From: Oscillospiraceae bacterium
GTDB taxonomy: Bacteria; Bacillota; Clostridia; Oscillospirales; CAG-272
Assembly: GCA_015064095.1 (NCBI GenBank)
Contig: SVSW01000013.1
Location: 1-33,553 of the forward strand
Reading direction: 5' to 3'
Length of the DNA stretch: 33,553 bases
A program made the position numbers and the translations under genes. Shown one piece after another: positions 26,363 through 33,553 of the stretch. The notes beneath the pieces were generated by a model, which searched no databases, was not told where the DNA came from, and saw nothing but the letters and a program-made list of their open reading frames with translations. Every line of letters starts with the position of its first letter. Position 1 is the first letter of the stretch.

Positions 26363-27073
26363 ATGAAAACAACCGCTTTGATTCTTGCAGGAGGCTGCGG
26401 TTCACGAAGCGCGCAAGCCGTTCCGAAACAGTTTCTGACTGTTGATGACATTCCTGTCATAGTATATACCATGAAAAATATACAGGCAGTCGAACAAATA
26501 GATTCGATCGTGGTGGCAGGACCGCAGGGTTGGGAAAATTTTATATATACCTATGCCAAGCAGTTCGGAATATCAAAGCTTGATATGGTTGTTGTTGGAG
26601 GCTCGACCCGCCACGAATCTATCTGCAACGGAATAAAATATATTGCAGACGCCGGCGGAACCGAAAGAGTATGCCTGTTTGATGCAAATCGCCCGTTAAT
26701 ACCAAAGCAAATGATAGTTGATACGATAGAGCTTTCCGAAAAGTGTGATTGCGCTCTTCTCGTTGAACCGAGCTACGACAGTATGTTTATATCGCACGAT
26801 GAAAACAGTTTGGAAACGTATACCGACAGAAGCTGTCTTTACAGGGGCGAAATGCCAGAGTGTGCACGTCTTGAGGCATTGGTAGATATATACAAAAGAG
26901 CAGAAAAAGAGGGGCTGACCGAGCTCACAACAACATCGCTCTTCCTTCATTTTGGAAAAAAAGTGTTAACAACACGGGGAAATATAAGGTGCTTTAAGAT
27001 CACAACGGCAGATGATTTTGAGCTGTTCCGCGCATTGCTTAAAGTCGAAAAAATGGAAAATTTAATGAAATGA
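26363..27073 (+). CDS. IspD/TarI-like cytidylyltransferase
   Basis: 'ALILAGGCGSRSAQAVPKQFLTVDDIPVIVYTM', 'VVVGGSTRHESICNGI', 'DANRPLIPKQMI'. Confidence 0.87.
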   Translation: MKTTALILAGGCGSRSAQAVPKQFLTVDDIPVIVYTMKNIQAVEQIDSIVVAGPQGWENFIYTYAKQFGISKLDMVVVGGSTRHESICNGIKYIADAGGTERVCLFDANRPLIPKQMIVDTIELSEKCDCALLVEPSYDSMFISHDENSLETYTDRSCLYRGEMPECARLEALVDIYKRAEKEGLTELTTTSLFLHFGKKVLTTRGNIRCFKITTADDFELFRALLKVEKMENLMK

Positions 27074-27099
27074 CGGTAGTATAGATTAAGGAGATAAAA

Positions 27100-28140
27100 A
27101 TGTCACTTTTTGAAAACAAAACACTTTTGATTACAGGCGGAACCGGAAGCTTCGGTAACGCGGTGCTCAACCGCTTCCTTAAAACCGACATCGGTGAGAT
27201 ACGCATCTTATCCCGCGACGAAAAAAAGCAGGACGATATGCGACATGAATTTCAGGCTAAAATGCCCGAGGTGGCGGAGAAGATCAGCTTTTATATCGGA
27301 GACGTGCGCGATCTTCAGTCCGTTAAGAATGCCATGCACGGCGTTGATTATATATTCCACGCAGCGGCATTAAAGCAGGTCCCGTCTTGCGAATTTTTCC
27401 CGATCGAGGCGGTCAAGACCAATGTTTTCGGAACGGAAAACGTGCTGACGGCAGCTATCGAGGCGGGGGTAAAAAATGTCGTTTGTCTTTCAACCGATAA
27501 AGCGGCATATCCCGTTAACGCGATGGGAACCTCGAAAGCCATGATGGAGAAGGTCATAGTTGCAAAGGCGAGAACGACAAAAACGACCAAGATCTGCTGC
27601 ACGCGCTACGGAAACGTTATGTGCTCGCGCGGTTCTGTCATTCCGCTTTGGATAGACCAGATAAGAGCCGGAAACCCGATCACGATCACCGAGCCTACAA
27701 TGACGCGCTTTATTATGTCGCTCGATGAGGCGGTAGACCTTGTGCTCTTTGCGTTCGAGCACGGTGAGTCCGGAGATATACTTGTTCAAAAGGCCCCCGC
27801 TTGCACCATTAAAACTCAGGCAGAGGCTGTTTGCGAGCTGTTCGGAGGAAATAAAGAGGATATCAAGATTATCGGTATACGTCACGGTGAAAAAATGTAC
27901 GAAACTCTCCTTACAAACGAGGAGTGCGCTAATGCCATAGATATGGGCAATTTCTATCGCGTTCCTTGCGACAAGCGCGGACTTAATTATGATAAGTATT
28001 TCAACAAGGGCGATACGGAGCGCAACCCTCTGACGGAATTTAATTCAAACAATACCGAGCTTTTGACCGTTGAAGAAACAAAGGCGAAGATCGCATCGCT
28101 TGCTTATATTCAGGAAGAGCTCGCGAAGGGTAAAAACTAA
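27100..28140 (+). CDS. fnlA: UDP-GlcNAc 4,6-dehydratase/epimerase (FnlA/CapE-like)
   Basis: 'KTLLITGGTGSFGNAVLNRFL', 'RDEKKQDDMRHEF', 'HAAALKQVPSCEFFPIEAVKTNVFGTENV', 'LSTDKAAYPVNAMGTSKAMME'. Confidence 0.9.
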   Translation: MSLFENKTLLITGGTGSFGNAVLNRFLKTDIGEIRILSRDEKKQDDMRHEFQAKMPEVAEKISFYIGDVRDLQSVKNAMHGVDYIFHAAALKQVPSCEFFPIEAVKTNVFGTENVLTAAIEAGVKNVVCLSTDKAAYPVNAMGTSKAMMEKVIVAKARTTKTTKICCTRYGNVMCSRGSVIPLWIDQIRAGNPITITEPTMTRFIMSLDEAVDLVLFAFEHGESGDILVQKAPACTIKTQAEAVCELFGGNKEDIKIIGIRHGEKMYETLLTNEECANAIDMGNFYRVPCDKRGLNYDKYFNKGDTERNPLTEFNSNNTELLTVEETKAKIASLAYIQEELAKGKN

Positions 28141-29339
28141 TGAATATACTTGTTACCGGTGCTGAGGGCTTTGTCGGTAAAAATCTTTGTGCCGCGCTGA
28201 AAAACAGCAGAGACGGCAAGGATCGCACGCGACCGGCACTTGCGATCGGCGAGATATTCGAGTACGATATCGATACCGATCCGACTTTGCTCGATAAATA
28301 CTGCGCCGCCGCAGATTTCGTTTTCAATCTTGCAGGCGTCAACCGCCCGAAAGATCCGAAGGATTTTATGGAAGGGAATTTCGGCTTTGCCTCGACCTTG
28401 CTTGAAAGCCTTAAAAAGCACAAGAACACTTGCCCCGTTATGATCTCCTCGTCCATTCAGGCAACCTGTATCGGACGCTATGACAGTGACTACGGCAGAA
28501 GCAAGAAGGCAGGCGAGGAGCTTTTGTTCGCCTACGGCGAAGACACGGGGGCGAAGGTTCTGGTGTACCGTTTCCCCAATCTTTTCGGAAAGTGGTGCAG
28601 ACCCAATTATAACAGTGCAGTCGCCACGTTTTGCAACAATATTGCCAACGATCTGCCGATAACGGTGAACGATCGCTCGGTGCAGCTTGAGCTTCTTTAT
28701 ATTGACGATCTTGTGACAGAAATGCTCGATGCACTTGAAGGCCACGAGCACAGATGTGAGTTTGACGGCATTGAAACCGTGCTCACGGACGGTGGCAAAT
28801 ATTGCGCCGCGCCGGTCACACACAAGGTAACGCTCGGCGAGATCGTAGATCTGCTCGATACCTTTAAGGCGCAAACGGCTACTCTTATGATGCCCGAGAT
28901 CCCCGACGGAAGCTTTGCAAAAAAGCTTTACAGCACCTATCTTTCATACCTTCCGAAGGAAAAGGTCGCTTTCCCTTTGAAGATGAACTGCGATGACCGC
29001 GGAAGCTTCACGGAGCTTTTGAGAACGGAAAAATGCGGTCAGTTTTCGGTGAATATATCAAAGCCCGGAATAACGAAGGGTCAGCATTGGCACAACACAA
29101 AATGGGAATTTTTCATTGTCGTTTCGGGGCACGGACTTATACAGCAGCGCAAAATAGGCTCTGACGAGGTGCTGAATTTTGAGGTCTGCGGCGAAAAGAT
29201 CGAGGCAGTTCATATGCTGCCGGGATACACGCATAACATAATCAATCTTTCAAATACGGAAAACCTTGTAACGGTTATGTGGGCAAACGAGAGGTTTGAT
29301 CCGAACCGTCCTGATACTTTTTTTGAGGTGGTGGAATAA
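28140..29339 (+). CDS. fnlB: FnlB/CapF-like bifunctional reductase/epimerase with C-terminal cupin
   Basis: 'MNILVTGAEGFVGKNLCAALKN...FVFNLAGVNRPKDP...' plus cupin 'RGSFTELLRTEKCGQFSVNISKPGITKGQHWHNTKWEFFIVVSG'. Confidence 0.93.
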   Translation: MNILVTGAEGFVGKNLCAALKNSRDGKDRTRPALAIGEIFEYDIDTDPTLLDKYCAAADFVFNLAGVNRPKDPKDFMEGNFGFASTLLESLKKHKNTCPVMISSSIQATCIGRYDSDYGRSKKAGEELLFAYGEDTGAKVLVYRFPNLFGKWCRPNYNSAVATFCNNIANDLPITVNDRSVQLELLYIDDLVTEMLDALEGHEHRCEFDGIETVLTDGGKYCAAPVTHKVTLGEIVDLLDTFKAQTATLMMPEIPDGSFAKKLYSTYLSYLPKEKVAFPLKMNCDDRGSFTELLRTEKCGQFSVNISKPGITKGQHWHNTKWEFFIVVSGHGLIQQRKIGSDEVLNFEVCGEKIEAVHMLPGYTHNIINLSNTENLVTVMWANERFDPNRPDTFFEVVE

Positions 29340-30523
29340 TGAATATTAAACTTGACTATTCCGATGTAAAATTTAAGGATAACGGCAAATTAAAGCTGCT
29401 CATTATCGTCGGCACACGCCCGGAGATCATTCGTCTTGCGGCGGTTATCAATAAGTGCCGTCAATATTTTGATACAGTGCTCGCTCACACGGGTCAGAAC
29501 TATGATTATAACTTAAACGGCGTGTTCTTCAAGGATCTGAAGCTCGCCGATCCCGAGGTCTATATGGACGCGGTGGGAGACGATCTTGGCGCAACTGTCG
29601 GAAACATAATCAACTGTTCTTACAAATTGATGAATCAGATAAAGCCCGATGCGCTTCTCATTTTAGGCGACACAAATTCCTGCCTTTCCGCAATCGCGGC
29701 AAAAAGACTGCACATTCCGATCTTTCATATGGAAGCCGGTAACCGTTGCAAGGACGAGTGCCTGCCGGAGGAGACCAATCGCCGAATAGTTGATATTATT
29801 TCAGATGTCAACCTCGCATACTCCGAGCACGCAAGAAGATATCTTGCCGAGTGCGGACTTCCGAAGGAAAGAACATATGTCACAGGCTCGCCGATGGCAG
29901 AGGTGTTGCACGCAAATCTTGCCGAGATCGAGGCAAGCGATGTGCTCGACCGCCTCGGACTTCAGCCGCAAAAATATATTTTGCTCTCTGCGCACAGAGA
30001 AGAGAATATCGACACCGAAAAGAACTTCACAAGCCTTTTCACGGCTATAAACAAGCTTGCGGAAAAATACGATATGCCGATACTTTATTCCTGCCACCCG
30101 AGAAGCCGCAACAGACTTGAAAAATCAGGATTTAAGCTCGATCCGAGAGTTATTCGCAATGAACCTCTCGGCTTCCACGATTATAATAAACTGCAGATGA
30201 ACGCCTACGCAGTCGTTTCGGACAGCGGAACGCTCCCCGAGGAAAGCTCGTTCTTTACGAGCGTCGGTCACCCGTTCCCGGCAGTCTGCATAAGAACGTC
30301 GACCGAGCGCCCCGAGGCACTTGACAAGGCTTGCTTTATTCTTGCCGGTATTGATGAAAACAGCCTGCTGCAAGCGGTCAAGACCGCGGTTGACATGAAT
30401 GATAACGGCGATCACGGAATACCGGTGCCGAATTACGTTGAGGAAAATGTGTCGACGAAGGTTGTGAAGATAATTCAGTCGTATACGGGCGTTGTCAATA
30501 AAATGGTTTGGAGAAAAGCATGA
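29339..30523 (+). CDS. fnlC: UDP-N-acetylglucosamine 2-epimerase family (FnlC/CapG-like)
   Basis: 'KLLIIVGTRPEIIRLAAVINKC', 'LAHTGQNYDYNLNGVFFKDL', 'HMEAGNRCKDECLPEETNRRIVDIISDVNLAYSEHARRYL'. Confidence 0.93.
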   Translation: MNIKLDYSDVKFKDNGKLKLLIIVGTRPEIIRLAAVINKCRQYFDTVLAHTGQNYDYNLNGVFFKDLKLADPEVYMDAVGDDLGATVGNIINCSYKLMNQIKPDALLILGDTNSCLSAIAAKRLHIPIFHMEAGNRCKDECLPEETNRRIVDIISDVNLAYSEHARRYLAECGLPKERTYVTGSPMAEVLHANLAEIEASDVLDRLGLQPQKYILLSAHREENIDTEKNFTSLFTAINKLAEKYDMPILYSCHPRSRNRLEKSGFKLDPRVIRNEPLGFHDYNKLQMNAYAVVSDSGTLPEESSFFTSVGHPFPAVCIRTSTERPEALDKACFILAGIDENSLLQAVKTAVDMNDNGDHGIPVPNYVEENVSTKVVKIIQSYTGVVNKMVWRKA

Positions 30524-31626
30524 ATTTCAATGTGTTTATACCCGTGCGGATCATATCCGGCGTCGGGTGCGTAAAAAACAATCAAGATAAGCTGGCACTT
30601 GGCAAAAAAGCATTTATCGTGACCGGAAAAAGCGGTGCGGCGAAAAGCGGCGCGCTTGATGACGTTGTTTCTGTATTGGATTCAAACGGTATCGCATGGT
30701 CGCATTTTAACGGCTGCCGCGAAAATCCGCTTTTAACAGATTGCTTTGAAGCGGGAAAGATGGCGGCGGAGTTTGGCGCGGATTTCATTATTGCGATCGG
30801 CGGCGGCTCGGCTATTGATTCCGCAAAAGCTATCGCGGCTTTTGCCGCGAACCGCGATATATCCGCTACGGATATTTTTGATCCGAAAAAGCTTGAAAAC
30901 GATCCTTTGGCACTTGTTGCCATACCGACTACATCGGGAACGGGAAGCGAGGCAAACGGCACGGCGGTCATGACGATGCCCGACGGTGAGAGCAAAAAGT
31001 CATTTGGCGGCGAGCGCAATTGGCCGTGCATATCGTTCCTTGATCCTGTATATACTTACTCGCTCGGCCACTATTCGTCAGTCAGCTGCGCGCTCGACGC
31101 GTTTGCGCACGCGATGGAATCGTACCTCTCGCCGAAATCGACAGATGTTTCAAGAATGCTCGCGGTCTATGCCGCAAAGAACATTTGGGATATACTTAAA
31201 TCCGAGCCGAAGGAGTTTTCCGAAAACGACCGCGCGATCTTGCAGGCGGCATCATGTGCGGCGGGAATCGACATCAGCATCACGGGCACGGGCTTTCCGC
31301 ACCCACTCGGATATTCGCTGACTATGCTTGACGGCGTTCCTCACGGTGCGGCGTGCGCGGCGTTTTACGGCGAATATATCGCATATAATATGAGATCCGA
31401 AGAAGGCAGAGAGCTGATCGAGAGCTTTTGCGAAAAGATAGGCGCGACGGCAGAGGAGCTTGAGGCGGTCTTGCCCAAGCTTGCAAACGTTGAGCTTTCT
31501 CTCGACGAGGACGGCATAAAAAAGCGTGTCGATCTCATTGTCGGCGCGAAAAACTATCTCAACAGCCCATATGTCCTTTCTGATGAGGAAAAATACGCAA
31601 TTTATAGAAAACTGTTCTTAAAATAA
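30520..31626 (+). CDS. Iron-containing alcohol dehydrogenase
   Basis: 'IIAIGGGSAIDSAKAIA', 'IPTTSGTGSEANG', 'DAFAHAMESYLS', 'PHGAACAAFYGEYIAYN'. Start ATGA overlaps fnlC stop. Confidence 0.92.
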   Translation: MNFNVFIPVRIISGVGCVKNNQDKLALGKKAFIVTGKSGAAKSGALDDVVSVLDSNGIAWSHFNGCRENPLLTDCFEAGKMAAEFGADFIIAIGGGSAIDSAKAIAAFAANRDISATDIFDPKKLENDPLALVAIPTTSGTGSEANGTAVMTMPDGESKKSFGGERNWPCISFLDPVYTYSLGHYSSVSCALDAFAHAMESYLSPKSTDVSRMLAVYAAKNIWDILKSEPKEFSENDRAILQAASCAAGIDISITGTGFPHPLGYSLTMLDGVPHGAACAAFYGEYIAYNMRSEEGRELIESFCEKIGATAEELEAVLPKLANVELSLDEDGIKKRVDLIVGAKNYLNSPYVLSDEEKYAIYRKLFLK

Positions 31627-31630
31627 ACTA

Positions 31631-31660
31631 AAAAAGCCTCGGCATTCGCCGAGGCTTTTT
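31631..31660. terminator. Bidirectional terminator at end of operon
   Basis: AAAAAGCCTCGGC-ATTC-GCCGAGGCTTTTT. Confidence 0.92.
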
Positions 31661-31678
31661 ATTTGGTTTGATCTTAAA

Positions 31679-33553
31679 TTACTTAAGAGCTGCCTGTGCT
31701 GCTGCAAGTCTTGCGATCGGAACGCGGAAGGGCGAGCAAGATACATAGTCAAGGCCGACCTTATGGCAGAACTCAACAGACGTGGGGTCACCGCCGTGCT
31801 CACCGCAGATACCGACATGGAGGTTCGGATTTACGGGACGTCCGAGTGTGACAGCCATGTTCATGAGCTTGCCAACACCGGTCTGGTCGAGCTTTGCGAA
31901 AGGATCGTTCTCGAAGATCTTTGCATCGTAGTATGCGCCAAGGAACTTGCCTGCGTCGTCACGGGAGAAGCCGTAGGTCATCTGAGTGAGGTCGTTTGTA
32001 CCGAAGCAGAAGAAGTCTGCGTTAGCGGCGATCTCATCAGCGGTAAGGCAAGCTCTCGGGATCTCGATCATAGTACCGACCTCGTACTCGAGCTCGACAC
32101 CTGCTTTTGCGATCTCAGCATCGGCAGTTGCAACAACAACAGCCTTAACGTACTTGAGCTCCTTAACGTCGCCAACCAGCGGGATCATGATCTCGGGCTT
32201 GACGTTCCAGTCAGCGTGGTTCTTCTTAACGTTGATAGCTGCGCGAATGACAGCGGTGGTCTGCATCTTTGCGATCTCGGGATAAGTTACGGCGAGACGG
32301 CAGCCACGGTGACCCATCATGGGGTTGAACTCGTGGAGCGATGCGATGATAGCCTTGATGTCCTCAACGGACTTGTTCTGTGCCTTAGCAAGGAGAGCGA
32401 TGTCTTCCTCGGTTGTAGGAACGAACTCGTGGAGAGGCGGATCAAGGAAACGAATGCAAACGGGGTTGCCCTCGAGAGCCTCATAGAGAGCCTCGAAGTC
32501 TGCCTGCTGGTAGGGAAGGATCTTTGCAAGAGCAACTTCTCTTTCCTCAGCGGTGTCGGAGCAGATCATCTCGCGGAATGCTGCAATTCTGTCTGCCTCG
32601 AAGAACATGTGCTCGGTACGGCAAAGGCCGATACCCTCAGCGCCAAGCTCGCGAGCCTTCTTTGCATCTGCGGGAGTATCTGCGTTTGTTCTGACCTTGA
32701 GGGTGCGGAACTCGTCAGCCCAGCCCATGATAGTGCCGAAGTTGCCGGAGATCTCAGCGTCAACGGTCGGGATAAGACCGTCGTAGATGTTACCGGTAGA
32801 ACCGTCGATCGAGATGCAGTCGCCCTCATAGTAGGTCTTGCCTGCAAGAGTGAACTTCTTGTTCTCCTCGTCCATTGCGATGTCGCCGCAACCGGAAACG
32901 CAGCACTTACCCATACCGCGAGCAACAACAGCTGCGTGAGAGGTCATACCGCCGCGAACGGTGAGTATACCCTGAGCAGCCTTCATTCCCGTGATGTCCT
33001 CGGGAGAGGTTTCAAGTCTGACAAGAACGACCTTCTTGCCTGCTGCCTTCCAAGCCTCAGCGTCCTCAGCGGAGAAGACGATCTGACCGCAAGCAGCACC
33101 GGGCGATGCGCCGAGACCGCGACCCATGGGAGTTGCAGCCTTGAGTGCCTTTGCGTCGAACTGCGGGTGGAGAAGTGTGTCAAGGTTTCTGGGGTCGATC
33201 ATAAGAACGGCCTCTTCCTTGGTCTTGTGTCCCTCTGCAACGAGGTCAACTGCGATCTGGAGAGCTGCGGGAGCGGTTCTCTTACCGTTTCTCGTCTGGA
33301 GCATGTAGAGCTTCTCATCTTCGATGGTGAACTCCATGTCCTGCATATCGTGATAATGGTTTTCAAGGATCTCGCAAACCTCAACGAACTGCTTGAACGC
33401 TGCGGGGAACTTGTTTGCCATTTCGGCAATGGGCATAGGTGTACGAACACCTGCAACAACGTCCTCGCCCTGTGCATTGGTGAGGAACTCACCCATGAGC
33501 TTCTTTTCGCCGGTAGCGGGGTCACGTGTAAATGCAACACCGGTGCCGCAGTT
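31679..33553 (-). CDS. ppdK: Pyruvate phosphate dikinase, C-terminal part (5' end outside window)
   Basis: 'GGMTSHAAVVARGMGKCCVSG', 'LCRTEHMFFE', 'MMGHRGCRLAVTYPEI', 'FCFGTNDLTQMTYGFSRDD', 'NLHVGICGEHGGDP'. Confidence 0.97.
   Translation of the reverse strand, partial: NCGTGVAFTRDPATGEKKLMGEFLTNAQGEDVVAGVRTPMPIAEMANKFPAAFKQFVEVCEILENHYHDMQDMEFTIEDEKLYMLQTRNGKRTAPAALQIAVDLVAEGHKTKEEAVLMIDPRNLDTLLHPQFDAKALKAATPMGRGLGASPGAACGQIVFSAEDAEAWKAAGKKVVLVRLETSPEDITGMKAAQGILTVRGGMTSHAAVVARGMGKCCVSGCGDIAMDEENKKFTLAGKTYYEGDCISIDGSTGNIYDGLIPTVDAEISGNFGTIMGWADEFRTLKVRTNADTPADAKKARELGAEGIGLCRTEHMFFEADRIAAFREMICSDTAEEREVALAKILPYQQADFEALYEALEGNPVCIRFLDPPLHEFVPTTEEDIALLAKAQNKSVEDIKAIIASLHEFNPMMGHRGCRLAVTYPEIAKMQTTAVIRAAINVKKNHADWNVKPEIMIPLVGDVKELKYVKAVVVATADAEIAKAGVELEYEVGTMIEIPRACLTADEIAANADFFCFGTNDLTQMTYGFSRDDAGKFLGAYYDAKIFENDPFAKLDQTGVGKLMNMAVTLGRPVNPNLHVGICGEHGGDPTSVEFCHKVGLDYVSCSPFRVPIARLAAAQAALK

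Noticed and set aside
31986-33308. Plus-strand ORFs inside ppdK
   Set aside because: Serine/arginine-rich antisense shadows of the strongly supported PpdK frame.

Overview
This looks like a Firmicutes/Clostridia chromosomal segment. That placement is inferred from SpoVG, a CwlD-like amidase, YugP and PpdK, and is not proven.

Left third (1-8.3 kb), housekeeping genes: 5' part of radA (minus strand, cut by the window edge), CwlD-like amidase, acyl carrier protein, AEC transporter, a HTH-like hypothetical, YugP-like zinc peptidase, three small minus-strand ORFs, a metallophosphoesterase with an apparent 1-nt frameshift, spoVG, murC, a SAM methyltransferase and a tRNA cluster (Val-Asp-Phe-Gly).

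Middle (8.3-10.0 kb), a short accessory patch: a GNAT gene whose natural start is followed by an in-frame TGA at codon 4, a possible gene remnant, a tiny ORF with a hairpin over its RBS, a four-helix-bundle (IVP/Avd-like) gene, and a roughly 205-bp bidirectional array of about nine mini-hairpins. The array's stems differ in sequence but its linker (TATGTAATC / GATTACATA) is conserved. It sits between the four-helix-bundle gene and tRNA-Cys.

Right two thirds (10.2-31.6 kb): one long co-directional polysaccharide operon. It has an initiating sugar transferase, SDR, two GT4-like enzymes, an EpsG-like polymerase, GT2, Wzx flippase, two ATP-grasp plus PLP-aminotransferase pairs around a GltS-type transporter, rfbA/rfbB, LicD plus an IspD-like cytidylyltransferase, a complete FnlA/B/C (CapE/F/G) set for UDP-L-FucNAc, and an Fe-ADH.

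The window ends in ppdK (minus strand, partial).

The two strongest candidates for something undescribed are the bidirectional mini-hairpin array with its four-helix-bundle gene, and the duplicated ATP-grasp/aminotransferase cassette around a glutamate-type transporter inside the polysaccharide operon. No database search was possible; names come from motif and sequence recognition only.
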